A stretch of 64,000 bases of DNA from assembly GCA_012295275.1 (NCBI GenBank), contig CM022679.1:27886664-27950663 (forward strand). The letters run 5' to 3'. The notes under the pieces were generated by a model, which was not told the origin of the DNA, did not search any database, and worked only from the letters and a program-made list of their open reading frames with translations. The translations under genes and the position numbers were made by a program. Source of the DNA: Chrysomallon squamiferum (lineage: Eukaryota > Mollusca > Gastropoda > Neomphalida > Peltospiridae). How positions within the stretch are numbered: the stretch's first letter is position 1; every line of letters begins with the position of its first letter. Below, piece after piece: positions 25,248 to 39,731 of the stretch.

Positions 25248-25500
25248 ACTCTTGCTACTAGTGATTTGTTTTTAACTTTGTGTATGACGTCATATAACTA
25301 TATTACGAGTGTGCTACTGGTCTTTTACTTTGTCCATGACGTCATTCAGTTGTAGATTACCAGTATGCTATTAGTTTTTACCCTTGCGGGTAACGTCATA
25401 CGAGTTGGATATTATGAGTTTGTTACTGATATATAAAATGACGTCATGCAACTGCTATTAAGGTCTTTAGCCTTCTGTATAACTCAAGTGAAGATTACAA
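25248..25500 (+). repeat. Diverged tandem repeat with CRE palindrome in each unit
   Basis: TGACGTCA at 25285, 25327 and 25439 and TAACGTCA at 25391 each follow a TGCTACTrGTyTTTT-like block. Spacing is 42-64 bp. The units have diverged at most positions but keep the CRE. Confidence 0.65.
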
Positions 25501-25857
25501 GAGTGCTGAGTGTATCGTTAAACAAAACATTCACTGTAAACATTCAGTACTGCACAGCACTCACGCAGTTCTTTCTATCTGTGATTCGGCGCTGTTTCGT
25601 CCTCTGTCGTCAAACATGATAATCGATTGACGTTGAGAAAACGCGGATCAGTGAGATGAAAACAGTTTAGACAGTTTGGAAACTGAAAGCCTTCCACGAC
25701 GCCATATAATCGAAGATGTGCCAGAGAACAAATGGTAAAAGCTATTGAATGGCTGGAAGTGCGTGCCATTTCAACAGAGAACAAAGAAATGAGACCAGCT
25801 CCGTTTATGAGTTAGAATAGAGTTCATTTCTAAGACTCTGACTTAAGCTAATGGGTG

Positions 25858-25866
25858 TATAAAAGG
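25858..25866 (+). promoter_or_regulatory. TATA-box candidate (TATAAAAGG)
   Basis: A consensus TATAAAAGG in otherwise unique DNA about 400 bp after a cluster of CRE motifs. The 68-codon frame that follows (25910-26116) shows no known domain. Confidence 0.25.
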
Positions 25867-26109
25867 AGACTGTTAATAAGCGCTATGACACAGGTCGCTA
25901 ACGTGTAATTTGTCTATGTTTAATGTAAAGCTGGACGTTCTCTCCATGTACTTGCTTCAAAAGCCACGGGCGAGGACCGGTGATATGAAAATATTGACAC
26001 AGAGGTTAATAAGAAGGATATTGACAGAATGGTTAATGGAAAAAATAAACGTGCAACTTGAAATAGAATATTTTGTATTATACGTAATCCTCTCACGTTC
26101 ATCTGTAAG

Positions 26110-26480
26110 GAACTGATTTGTTGTAACGTCTTTTTTGTAACGTTTGACGTCTTATTTTTGTCTTTTTTTTCTGTTTTCAACCCAATATATTTGTAGTAAT
26201 GCCTGACGTTCTTGTTGTAATACTAGACTTTCTTCTTATAACAAAATGACGTTGTTGTAAGGTCTGACGTTCATTTTGTGACGACTATTGTTTATCTTGT
26301 ACCGGACGGAGTCGGACCTGAATTTTCACTTGTAAAACAATAACGTTGTTTTAATTCCTGAGCTTTTTGTTTTAATTCCTGAGGTTTTTGTTTTTATGAA
26401 AGAGGTTGTTGTAATGATCGAGGTTGGACTTTTAAGTAACCTTCTGTAAAGAGCGAATTTATTGTAGCAAGAAACGTTTG
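26110..26480 (+). repeat. Degenerate tandem repeat of TTGTAAcGTCTGACGTT
   Basis: TTGTAA and TGACGTT words recur about ten times at irregular 25-35-bp spacing; an old array. Confidence 0.55.
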
Positions 26481-26654
26481 TCTTGTAATATTATTTTTAT
26501 TTAATCATAACTGGCGATCCATTTGATCATGTTGTAACGGTTTAGGTAAACCCTGTCGATTTTGTAACTCTGTATTTTATATATCTGAAATATATACATA
26601 TGACATTTCTACAACAGTTGCTAGAAATCTGTTATTACTATGCTCCTGCCACTG

Positions 26655-26935
26655 TTATAATTGTATTACTCCTTCTTCTATTACTCCTTGTATTACTCCT
26701 CCTTCTCCTTATACTACAACTACTACTACTATTGTTATTAACATTATTATTATTATTATTACTATTATTATTATTATTATTATTATTGTTGTTGTTGTTG
26801 TTGTTGTTGTTGTTATTGATATTACAGTTAGTATAATTTCTAATGATACTACCACTATTACTAATTTTACTGTTGCTGCTATAACCAGTATATTTTTAGT
26901 AAGAACTACCACGACTAGCACTGCTACTGGTACAG
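26655..26935. repeat. ATT/GTT/ACT trinucleotide tract
   Basis: TATTACTCCTTCT region, (ATT)n at 26737-26788, (GTT)n at 26788-26814, then diverged ACT. Confidence 0.9.
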
Positions 26936-29465
26936 TTGTTACGCTCTTGTACTTAAAACTTTTAGCATCGTCGTAAAAAGTGAAATGAACTTGATTTAAA
27001 TTTGTCTGGGTGAAATGAATTAATATGTGTTGTCTGACGAATTAATCATTGATAAAAAAAAAATTAAAAAAAAAGTTCCAGCAACAACAACAATGATTTA
27101 TTCAGTTGAATAGATAAGATATATGATGTATTTTTACTACATCAGCGTGACAGATATAAAATAATGGGATAAATAAAATATGATGATTATGCAGACCAAT
27201 GACATGTACGAAGATGTTGAACATAGTGCTGAGAAATAATTGTATTAATTACCATGACTGCGATACGTACACTTATGTGAGCTACACGGACTAGGTAATT
27301 ATGTACAGTGTTGAAACAGACAAAGAGTTGTTAAGTTTACCGTCTGTCTTCACAGAAACGTGGCGGTCAGAGTCAGTCAGTACAGAACGCAGTACCAGTT
27401 CCGTTTCAGTTGTCCTTTCAATCATTTCCAGTTCCAACCACTGTACCCTATAGGTTTACTAAAACAGATGACAAAATTAATTTTATGTGAAGTACAAAAT
27501 GAGTGGTGCTCGAGTTGATATGAAATGACTACTCTGATTTGCCTCTGAGATTTCACCTCTGCACGGTTACATTAGTCACTCAAGAAAATTACGTGTAATG
27601 TATTCTCAGCGGCAGATCCACAGTGCATTAATGTTTGACTGATCAGTCTGCCGTTGTTTGATTAGAATAAAAAATAACAAACATCATAATACTGTTTGAA
27701 AAAGAGTCTGACAGATGGCGTGCTGGCGAAGTTCAAAACATTTCTTTGTTTCTATTACATCTGAACAAACATTAATGTCGACAACACAGGAAAAGTATAA
27801 ACATATTTTCATTATCGCAGTTTAATAAATCTACTCTTGTCTCGTGTACGTCTCTTGCTGCATTCGAAATTAATATGCATTAGTAAAGAAGACGAGATGT
27901 ATTTTAATTCAATAAATAGTTAGTTTTCATTGAAATCGTCCTACGTGTTTTTGATCCGTGATTCAGGTCACGTTCACGTAGTATTCCGACTTGAACTAAC
28001 TGTTGTTTTCCTAGTTTGTGTACGTACTGTCTTCATTTACTGAATATTCGAGGCAGGTCACCTCTGTTTAGTTAATGCTTATTGCCGAGAAATATCTTTT
28101 CTATATTTCACCCATTATTATATCTCCCATTCTAGCAAGTACTCCTCCTACCACAGGTTATGTATATACTGGTATGTGTCAGATTTGTGTACGCTGCTAA
28201 TCGATGAATTATCTTTATAACAATCGCAGTACGCTTCTTTTTTTTTTTTTTTTTTTGTGGTCGCTAAAGAAAATGCAAGGACATTTCATATTAAAATTCT
28301 GCCGACGTACATTTTTTAAATTTTTTATACATTAATGACATTTTTCTACAGAACAGAGCTGTGACTGAAAACTCGAGTGAAAAACTCACTAACAGCTGCT
28401 GTCCACAGCCAACACGTGTAGTTAGCGTCACTTGTCGTGGCCGTGTGACTCTAAACGTTGTTATCGCAGACGTTATTTGTGTGCACGACGCTGGCAGCAT
28501 TCTTGGTGTCGTTCATTAAGCACCATACATAGTATATTAGACGCTTGTAAAACACTTTTTAAACTGTCCTGTGCATCGACGTGTCTTTTTAGGCCAGGCA
28601 AATTTCACAAGTGTTTTTCAGACTTACAGAAAGTTGTAACTAATCACGTTTTATCATTTCTAGTCTGTCAATTAGACCGCGCTTGTCACATGCACAATTA
28701 CATCTTTTTTGTTTCTATCCTGCTGCTTACTTTTTTATATTCATTAGACCCTCTGTTTGTTCTGCTAGACCGAGTTTTTTTTCACTTGTGATATATCTGG
28801 TATTATTATCCTTCACATGTAAACTGTTTGTATATAAAAAAAAAATAATAATATAAACGTAATTTGGTTTTGAGTCCCGCTGATAGAATTAATATCTCAT
28901 TTGTTTCCTATCTGCATTTTCTTGTCACTCGAACCTGCGTCTTTCTTACAGGCTCAAGATACACATTGAGATAAGCAAATTCATTTTTATCTTCTAATTA
29001 GTGGCACTGTCTTGCACATGGTTACCATGGTTTCATTTCGCTCGGAAATCAGTTACGAAGCTCCTAAAACAAGTGATGTCTGTGGTTATCATTTGACCAA
29101 TCAAATTGCTGGAAACACAGAGATACTGGCTACTGTAACATCTCTGTCGTTCAGCTTCTAAGCAGCTCATAAAGTATTGGATGTCGAGGCCCACTGCTGT
29201 AAATACGTTCACTGAGGCCAAGTTTAGGCGAAGCAGCGCGGTTATCTCTGTTAATCAATCCCAGCCAACACACACAGGCGATTTCCCGCGCTTTCCCTTA
29301 TCAGCCAGACCGGAAGACGTAAATCAAGACAAAAAATAGAGTTGTCTCCCTTATGGTTTTATATTCCGGAAGAAATGGAGATGCCAGCCAGAAAAATCTT
29401 TGAAAACAGAAAACCTAAGTTAGCAGACTTGTTTAAAAATATATAATACTTTTGTTAGCTATTAT
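26936..29465. other. Intergenic DNA, no gene seen
   Basis: About 2.5 kb of the most complex sequence in the left half, with a T21 run at 28238-28257. Short frames at 28432-28791 and 29033-29221 carry no recognisable domain. The 16-mer TAGAGTTGTCTCCCTT at 29337-29352 recurs at 61951. Confidence 0.5.
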
Positions 29466-29469
29466 GTGT

Positions 29470-29745
29470 TAAAAATACTACTAACACTACAACTGTTAAT
29501 ACCAACTTGACTATTACAACAACTAATACAACTATCTATACTATAACCACTACTACCATCTGTGTTACTACAACTGTTACTTTAGCAACAATATTACTAT
29601 TAATGCTACTCTACTATTATTACAACAACAAATTACTACTACTATGCTACTCATGCCACTATTACTACTGCAACCAGTATGACTACAGCTGATGCTACAA
29701 TCACAACAGTTATTATTGCTTTTGTCGTAGTTATCGATGTACTAC
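29470..29745. repeat. Diverged ACT/ACA trinucleotide tract
   Basis: Imperfect ACTACT, ACAACT and ATTACT runs. Confidence 0.75.
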
Positions 29746-30071
29746 TATTAAATGTGAAAACAAGATACAAAAAAGCTTATTTATGGATCTCGCTGTCACA
29801 TTCAATGCGTTATTTTCTACTAAAGAAAAAATGCTAAATAATTTACGAGCGAGCTAATTTCCCATCATAATTTAATTTCCGTCAGATTGCCGTTTTAACT
29901 GTGTTAGAGTCTTAGAGAGGACAGTGTGAGAAACTCGCATTAACAGTCGTATTTCGATTTATTAAACACATTTAGCACACCTCGTGTTGAAACCGAAGTA
30001 GAAGATCGAATTTCGATACACGAGAGGCACCTACAGATTTATTCACTGGTTAGAAAAAATCACAGTAGAAC

Positions 30072-30072
<1 letters not shown>

Positions 30073-30150
<78 letters not shown>

Positions 30151-30197
30151 GGATAGACGGACAGACAGATTTATAGACAAATATACAGATAGACAGA

Positions 30198-30228
<31 letters not shown>

Positions 30229-30235
30229 TTCGATA
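30073..30235. repeat. (GATA)n with GACA
   Basis: About 80 bp of pure GATA, then GACAGATA variants. 30236-31495 is otherwise unique DNA with no gene seen. Confidence 0.95.
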
Positions 30236-31499
30236 GATAAATGGTTATATAAATAAGTAAATAAATACATATGTATATAAATAAACAAAGAAAAGAAAGA
30301 AAGAAAGACCAATAAAGATAGAACGAAGGAATAAAAAATAATGACGAATAAACAAAGTTGTCTGTCTGTAAGTCAGTCTCTCCGTTTTATTTGTGTCCAT
30401 GATACATTCTTTTTTCATCTTCCCTCCATCAATCTATCAATCAATATATTTTCTATCCGTCTGTCTCTCCAATTACAAATTGTTTTCTCCAAGTTGCTAT
30501 AAAATCGTCTTTACCTTTTCTTTCTATTCTTTTAACTATCCCCATCATTCCCGAAACGTGATTAAAAAGAAAACTTGTTGGTGGAGAAGCGATACGCATC
30601 AGAGGACAAATTAAACTGCTTGTCACACCGTGTGACCAAGTCAAAGAGGAATTCAGCCGCAGTTTAGCTGCCGTCTAGCAGGCAGCGTCTCTCTAAGACT
30701 CTGGGAATGGTCAGCGAGAGGTAATTGAGTTAGTAGATGTGAATTGACGTTAGGAGAAGACTGAACAGACGTTAGCGTACGGATCTGAGATTTCCGAGAA
30801 GTCGTAATGTAATAACGTTGTTCTCTCACTTTGCGTGTTATTTCACACTCAGAGTCAACAAGTGCTGCCACGTCGCAGCAGCTGTCGCTGTTGTTGTGGT
30901 TGTTGATATCTGAAACACTTAGACCTTGGATCATCAACAAATTGGTATTTATGGCGTTACAAAAGTTTACTGTAGTTATTGTAATTAATATTTAAAATTT
31001 ACATCATCAATTATGACGTGCTAGAGCTTTTTGGCGTTTTGGTAGTTGTTCATACAGTGCTGATGAAGTGAAACAACATTAAATGTTGTTGTTATTGTTG
31101 TTGTTGTAGTTGCTGGCTCTCTTTGCTCACTTGAATGCGATCATCGGCGAAGAGGACGACTTCAAATTGTGCTGTTGTCCGTGTTGTTGATTCTCTGATC
31201 GGAATTTTTGAAGAGATGTAAGTAGTTAATAATTTATAACAGAATATCAACACAATTGTCGTTGAGACAAGGACTCTGTATATTTAATTTTAATTTTCTC
31301 TCTTACAAATTCTTCTTTCTATTTTCTTTCTTTTCTCTTTCTCTTTTATTTTCTGATTTCATGTACAACACTTTGAGTGTATTTTTTTTCACTTTTAGTT
31401 AATCGAATCGTATTGCATCTGTTATAGACGAAAACTTATTATTTAATACATACATTTTACATACAGAAATACACGCGCGCGCACAAACACACACATATT

Positions 31500-31665
31500 G
31501 TATATAGACAGACAGATAGATAGATTAGATAGATATATAGCTAGATTAGATATATAGATAGATAGATAGATAAATAGACGGACAAATGGAGAGATATACA
31601 AAACAAAACAAATTGAAATAAAATAAAATAAAATATAAATAAATAAATAAATAAATAAAAACAAA
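31500..31665. repeat. GATA and AAAT tract
   Basis: Interrupted GATA 31505-31576, AAAT/AAATA 31614-31660. Confidence 0.85.
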
Positions 31666-32138
31666 AGAAAATATTTAAAATGTGTTGTTAAAGTAGAAGA
31701 AAAGGTTTGAAAAGACAAAACAAACTTTCTCACAGTCTCCTGGTCTCCCCTTAGAATACATACAGAATAGAAAGAATATTAAAACAGAAATTAATTATAT
31801 TTTTAAAAAATGGAAAACAGAACAGTTAAATCGTGTTAAGGCACGTTTATTAACATTTTAATTATAACAATAAAATAAAAAGAACATATTTACAAATTTA
31901 ATACACAACAACAACAACAACAACAGCAATAATAATAATAATAATAATAATTTAAACCTTATTATAATCATTGTAAACTAATCGCATACTTATGACTGGG
32001 TTAAAACTGAATACTAAATTGGTTTATTTAACAAACAATCTGTTATCACAATACTGAACTGTTTTTGAAAAAACAGACTTTTTAAATTTAAATTTCAGTT
32101 TATATGTTTATTTTACTTTATTTTACTTTATTTGTTTA

Positions 32139-32139
<1 letters not shown>

Positions 32140-32214
<75 letters not shown>

Positions 32215-32215
32215 T
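32140..32215. repeat. (ATT)n microsatellite
   Basis: About 74 bp of pure ATT; a smaller AAC/AAT run is at 31906-31951. Confidence 0.96.
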
Positions 32216-32781
32216 TTAATATAATTACTGTAGTTTATGCCATTTAGTTATTGTGGTTTCTAGCTTTGGCCGTTTACTTTCAACATCAAGGAATATTTTG
32301 ATAAGTATTACAACGAAAGAGAAAGGCGGATAGAATGGCCTATGATGGTCTAATGGGCTGACTGCAGCGGACAGATCCAGCTGGTCAGAGATCGCGGGAA
32401 ATACTTGACTGATTTGTTGCTAATCCTACTAAGACTGAGGATGTTGTAATTTCCTACAAATCACAGCCATTAACAGATTAGTGTACACTGTTTTGTAAGT
32501 AAACGTTTGTAATGTTTCGTATATCTGAGTAATAATGAAGTATTTGAAAATCATTTCTTCCTTCTGGTTGAGCCGATAATGATGTTTTAAAACAGACGTA
32601 CATTATCAAGTTTTGTACGAAATTCAACAAACTTGGTTTTTATTACATTTTAATACTTGAGATTTCCGTATCATAGAAATAGTTGCACAAACACTCAGAC
32701 AAACAAACAAACAAACAAACAAATAAATAAATAAACTATAGTGTCCTTTGATTTTGTCTTATTATTGATGTTGTAGTCGTT

Positions 32782-32848
<67 letters not shown>

Positions 32849-32882
32849 CATCATCATTATTATTATTATCATTATTATTATG
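32782..32882. repeat. (ATT)n with ATC
   Basis: About 66 bp pure ATT followed by ATC/ATT mixture. The poly-Tyr frame is an artefact. Confidence 0.95.
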
Positions 32883-35765
32883 TATTTGTTTGGTCTTTTT
32901 TGTTTGTTTACTTATTTTCTTATTTATTTACGTATTTGTTGTTTTATTTATTGTTTTATTTATTTTTGTATGACAGTCATATATTTAAATGTGTCTTTTA
33001 TTTTGTAATATATTCTAATTCTCTGTTTCACACATATAATAATTTATTTTACGTCATTATTTTCTATTTTTGTACTTCACAAACGTGTATCACATGATAC
33101 ATGTGTCATATATTACAAGCATATTACACATGTTTTCACAAACTTATAATCAATCACATGATACATATCTACTTGTGTCTATTTATTAACATATATTACA
33201 TAACAATTTCATTTACTTTATATTTATATAATTTTTCTTGTTTATTGACGTGTCTCTACTGTGACTAGAAAACGTTAAAGTCCCTGTCACGAAGTTTACA
33301 AAATAACAAAAATTAAACATATTAATTTAACAGCGAGAGAAACAATGAAACTCAGCCCTAAGTATTTAAATATCATCAATGTTCAGCTGCCCATTTTTTC
33401 CGCAAGCCACTGTCAGTTATCATTATACGTGTCTTTGGGCGTGTGTCTCTCTGTCTGTATCTAAAAATGTAACTTATTTCAAAATGAACTTTTTTCAGCT
33501 GAGACATTTTAAGACAGCGTTTTTGTAACTGTACATTGGTTAGTAACTTAGTTAAACGTCTTTCAGTTGTCATTTAGTGTTCAGCTGATAGATAGTCACT
33601 GTCTGAGTTCTGCTGTTAAAATATTTTATTTGACATCCGTGGGTTTACGCTCCATGTTAGGCAGACCGTGTTTCATTTATTGACGTCATCATTTTGTTTT
33701 TTTGGTATCCAGGAAACCGACGTGAGTATATAAACTCGTAATAAACTAAACGCTCTTAATTTCCTATCATTTCTAAAGTTCTGATTAACTTTTATCATCT
33801 CATAGGCAGACTGAAACAGTTTGATGGTTTATTTATGAATGTGTAAACACTTTATGTTGAAAATATCATATTTCTTCATCATATGCAAATTATCCAATAA
33901 GAGAAGAAAAAGGTTTTGAACGTTGAAATGAATTATGATATGGATTAGCATTAACAATTAATAAAGTATAAATGTGATTTAATTATGACAACTGACGAAA
34001 CGACCATCATCCATGGTTCTAACAAAACTTGGAGTTATTAGAATTCAGTCGACTATACCAAATCAATTATCAACTGGCTCGACTCATCAAAGCTGGCTGC
34101 AAATATTTGCTAGCAGTGTTTGCATTGCTACTAGTATTTCCAATACACAGTTCAATAAATGTTTATACTGCAATACCAGCTCCCTTAATGCATTATAAAT
34201 TGATCATTTAAATTCTGACGTGTGATAACTAATGTTTGCATGAACTATACGAAGCCATATCCGCGTCTTTGTGCGACCGTTCACATTCGTGATTGACAAC
34301 AGTCATGCAAGGAATACAACAAGCGACCACAATGGCCGAATTGTAAAGAGGAAACCCGCGTATGAGTCTGGAGGAAATAAAACAGTTTTCCATTGTCCGC
34401 CAGGCTGGCAAGGGCTTGTGTAAGAACTTTAAATAAACTCCGCTGTCGTGTGCCAAACACACGTAAGTGCTGTCGTTTGATTCTCCGCGTTCTCGAGTAT
34501 TTCACAACCAGTAAAAGAGAATAACAAAGACTGGATTGTACAATCTTGTCGTATGCACAGCTTTAACACCGTTTCTCTCCAGCAGCCTGTTATTTACTCA
34601 TCTGACCAAACAGAACCTGAGCTATTTTTTCTTCTCTATTTTTTCAATCATTATTATTGCTTTTGAAAGAACAAATAAAGAAAATATGAGGTAAATATAA
34701 AATCAATATTAATTTTCTATTACCTATATATGTATTTATATATGAAAATGTCTCTATTTATGTGTATATATGTACGTACGTAGGGTGCGTGTTCGTAAGT
34801 GTGTATGCGCAAGTAAATGTAAGAACGTTGTGTTTACCTATTGTGTTAAATCTATTAGTACACGACAACTGTAAAGTAGTGGTGTGTTCAGGCTAAAATA
34901 ATTTTCAAGGTGAGGGAGACTGAAAGTTGATGACGAGTCAGAAAAAAATGAAGAGAAATCTGTTGTTGAAATCATCTGTCCACAAAGTTCATAATATCTA
35001 AGGACAAATCAGGTCTTGAGTTTCAAAACACTTCACGAACCAGCAGTGAAAAACAATTAAAATATCGATAATATAAACACATTATTCTCAAGTGATAGCT
35101 GAATAATTGTACAGCACGTGCGAGATCCAGTGTGAATTTACTACTATTACAGCTGAACGTGTAAGTGTTTGTTAATGAGTAGTGACAGACTGTCAGGAAT
35201 AGTGACAAGTATTAGTAAAACCAGTGTGAGATCACTTTTGACGGTTGGATGTACGGATGTATCGAGTGACGACTGACGAATATCTCGATGCACACGTGAA
35301 AGAGAAATGAGTGACTCATACAAACATCACAGAGCTGAATAGTTTAGACATCCCTGTTGTAGAAGACGATTAATGACACGAACTGAAAACGTCTGAGGTT
35401 CTGCAAGGAAAAAGATCAGCAGATTGTTGTACAATGTAAAATGAGTCAATTCTTAGCTGAGTCAATTCAAAACATGCACCTAGATAACGAATCTAAACAC
35501 TTTTCATCCCGAGGCAACAAGTATGACACTTTTTTTGACTTTGACAATCTCCCTGCAGCATTCCTCATCATAATACCCAGTCCTAATCTTAATAGTACTC
35601 ACCTCAAACAAAACGTTTGTGTATTAAATTACATACAAAGTGTATGCCAAGCATTTTAGTTTTGTTTAAATTGACTTTGAACAATTTATTTAAAAAAATG
35701 ATTTTGGTTTTTTATTTATTTATGTGTGGGTTATAATTACTCATAAAAAAAATATATTTCTAACC
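32883..35765. other. Intergenic DNA, no gene seen
   Basis: About 2.9 kb, mostly unique. A CRE palindrome lies at 33681-33688. Frames at 34229-34505 (minus) and 35441-35659 (plus) have no recognisable domain or supported splice context. Confidence 0.5.
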
Positions 35766-35769
35766 ACAA

Positions 35770-36357
35770 AGTGAGCTTCTGTTATTTTTCCGTTTAGAAA
35801 TTAAATTGTATTTTACAAGTTAAACCTCCATTTGCATGTTAAATTTCTCTCTATAAATTAAACTTGTCTTTAGAAATTAAAATCCTATTTGCAAATTGAA
35901 TTTCACTTTACATGTTAAGTTTCTGCTCATAAGATAAACTCTTTTTCACAGGTCTACTCTTATTTACCAGTGTAAAGCTGGTGTTAGCTGCTTCACAGTT
36001 AATTGTTATTTAGTAGTTTACTGAGGTTTACTAGTTCAGCGTGATTTACGAGTTAACTGTTGTTTATAAGTTAATTGTTGTTTACAAGTTCAACTGTTGT
36101 TTACAAGTTCAGCTATTGTTTACAAGTTCAACTGTTGTTTACAAGTTCAACTGTTGTTTACAAGTTCAGCTGTTGTTTACAAGTTCAGCTATTGTTTACA
36201 AGTTCAACTATTGTTTACAAGTTCAACTATTGTTTACAAGTTAACTGTTGTTTACAAGTTCAACTATTGTTTACAAGTTCAACTGTTGTTTACAAGTTCA
36301 ACTATTGTTTACAAGTTCAACTGTTGTTTACAAGTTCAGCTATTGTTTACAAGTTGT
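35770..36357 (+). repeat. 19-bp minisatellite (36040-36357) with degenerate left flank
   Basis: About 16 near-perfect units of GTTTACAAGTTCAACTGTT, with CAACTG, CAGCTA and CAACTA variants. To the left (35800-36040), ACAAGTTAAA- and AAATTAAA-like words recur at about 26 bp. All plus frames through the array stay open only because 19 is coprime to three. Confidence 0.9.
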
Positions 36358-36950
36358 ACAAAGTTGAATAGTTCTGATTTCCACAAGCGCAGGTTTGTTT
36401 ATCGAGGAAGTCCGCCCATTACACGAAGGTCTGCCGGAAAGGCAGTGTTTAATTCGAAATCAAGACACAGGTCGATAATCTCCGAAGGCGAAAAACGTTC
36501 AGCGATTATGTGTATCAAACAGCCACGCAAAGAACAATTCACAGATAATGGGAAGTTTCGCGATCACCTGACCGCGACACTGGCTGGCGCCAGACCAAAG
36601 GCAAATGCAATCTGCCTGTGAGTGCGGAGACTTGATACGAAGTTAATTGTGTGTGTGTGTGTGTTACAGCTTCTCCAACTTGCTCGCCTCCAGTGCTGGA
36701 CGGTTTCCTGGATACAAAAACAAAATCATGACGTCAATAAACGTAACACCATCTGCCTAATATGGAGAGTAAACACACTGATGTCAAATAAAATATTTTT
36801 AGGGCAGAAAACAGACAGTGACTATCTATCAGCTGAACACTAAATGACAACTCAAAGACGTTTAACTAAGTTACTATGATCTCAGTGATATCAGTAAAAT
36901 GCCATTCGCGTTAAAAAATGAAAATCAATAAAAAGATCAGGACAAAACTC
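36358..36950. other. Unique, moderately G+C-rich segment
   Basis: An 80-codon open extension after the 19-bp array (36370-36621) has no known domain and is probably fortuitous. A CRE palindrome lies at 36729-36736. Confidence 0.4.
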
Positions 36951-36951
36951 A

Positions 36952-36952
36952 A

Positions 36953-37022
<70 letters not shown>
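36952..37022. repeat. (AAT)n microsatellite
   Basis: About 67 bp of pure AAT. 37023-38095 is unique AT-rich DNA with no gene. Confidence 0.96.
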
Positions 37023-38097
37023 GTCTTATAAAAGAAATAAAGAAAAATAGAAATAAAAATATCAGCAACAGAAATAGAAATTATCTGAGCATAGTGACAT
37101 TTTAAGGCTGTGATATCAGTTCACGTTGAGTAATATTTTATTTTTTATTTTTCAAAGATAATGACGATCTTTGACTTAGAATAAACCGCAGTGTAACTTA
37201 TAATAATTAAAATAAAACAACATGTACTGATGATGTTTTATATTCTTAAAAACCTGGGAGATAAAAAAGGGATTTGGAAACAATATGAAATATTATTAGC
37301 AGAATCGTGTGTTAAATATATTGTATTAGTGTACTCAGATTAGTGAGATATTTCTCAATGAATGACTATTTTCATGTGAACAGTTATTAAACACAACATT
37401 TTCTTTGTTTGTGTTGTTTTTGTACTTATTTCAATTCTGTAATAATTATGAAAGAACAACAAAATAAAATCCCCGTAAAAGATAGAAAAAAAGAAAAAAA
37501 GAAAGAAAAAAAAGGAAAGGAAAAATAAAGGCAAGACTTCCCTATTATACAGTTAGCATCAAATGTTCTTTTATGTACACATTTTCATACATGCAAATGA
37601 ATCAAATGGCACTGGTTAGAACTGTAAATAACTGATGGCAGGTGGAACAGATGAGAAAACCACTGGTTAGATGTGAACGAATGACTTCATTAAAAGTTTC
37701 ATTTCTGAGGCGATTTACAACGTCTGTGATGATGATGATTTTTTAGACACCAACTACTGCATCGTGTCTCTAATTTTGACAGAACAGTTCCGGCGTAAGA
37801 CACGAAGTAGTAGACGTCTGCACTGTGATTACAAAGCTGAACTCGAATTCGGAAATGAGACGTTTAAAGTACGAAAAGAGTATTTTTAGCTGCATTTACG
37901 TGAAATCTGAACTAAATTTTATTTTTAAATTATAATTTTGTTTTAAATTAATTAATTAATTAATTTATTTATTTATTCTAAAAATATATATAAAAAATAC
38001 CTTTACTTTTGGTTTTTTAGTCATTTTTACGTTTTTTGTTTGATTTTTGTTGTTGATGATGATAACAAATAAAACACAGTCTAATTAATTATAAAGA

Positions 38098-38275
38098 AAA
38101 TAATCATAATAATGATGATAATGATAAATAAAATAAAAATAAAGGTGATAATGATAATTATAAAGAAAATAATGGTGACAGTTATAAATATAATGAAGAT
38201 AATACTGATAATTATGAATATAATGAAGAGAATGGTGATATTTAGAAACATAATGAAGATAGAAAGGATACTTAT
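38098..38275 (+). repeat. Degenerate ATAATGATAATTATAAAGAA repeat
   Basis: Irregular iterations of about 27 bp with AATGAAGATAAT words. Confidence 0.6.
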
Positions 38276-38691
38276 TAATATAAAGCTACTGCGTTTCCTT
38301 TTCTGCCAAGTATACCAAAATTGTAGAAATAGACATTGCGCACTCGGCTGACATTCTTTTTTCGCTCGAACTGAGAGTCCAACGTAATGTCGATCACCAG
38401 CACCGTCTGTACTCCCCGTCAACCTAATAAAATCTGGCCATTCTCAGACAAAATATTAAACATAAAAGTATGAATTGAATGCTTAACTGACTTATATAGC
38501 GGCGGCTGTACACGTAAACGAATTTCACGGAGGATATGGGTAATATTTGTTGCGTCTGGATACGTGATGAAATTAAAGCAAACCGTTCTTTTGTCACGGA
38601 GGACAGAGAAAATGGCGTGACCCCATTCCAGGTCACTTCAGTGAGAAATTTTACTGATTATCATTATCAGCTTCCTCACGTTTCATTAACT

Positions 38692-39082
<391 letters not shown>

Positions 39083-39524
39083 ACATATGCAGACACTCAT
39101 CTACTGAACTAAACAAACAATTGAGAACAAATATCTAGGATCAAACTATGCATTTTAAACTTTCATAAAGGATATGCTAATTTATATATGCAAAAAATAG
39201 TACTAAACGAAACGAAACACTTAAAAAAAAAAAAAAATTAAATTTAAAAACCTAAGAAGAAAGAGAAAAGTTTGTCTAGAAATGAAAGTTAAAAGACATA
39301 AAATAAAAAATAAGAAAAAGGAACGTGGCATTTGTGTAGTTAATTTAATCTGCACTAAACCAGGAAGACTTTTTATATTTTATTACCAGGAAGCATGTTT
39401 TTCTCTTCTACTATACATTGATACTTTTTTCAAAGCCGCAGTTCTGATATATGAAGTCAACAAATTATAAGTAAAGTGAATTTACGAATAGAAATTTCAA
39501 CCAAGATGCTAATAAATAATATTA

Positions 39525-39541
39525 ACAACAACAACAACAAC

Positions 39542-39634
<93 letters not shown>

Positions 39635-39689
39635 TGTAGTAGTAGTAGTAGTTGTAGTAGTTGTAGTAGTAATGGAGTAGTAATAGTAA

Positions 39690-39731
<42 letters not shown>

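Noticed and set aside
36041-36621. 174-codon frame beginning in the 19-bp array
   Set aside because: The array is open in all plus frames; the unique extension to 36621 has no recognisable domain.
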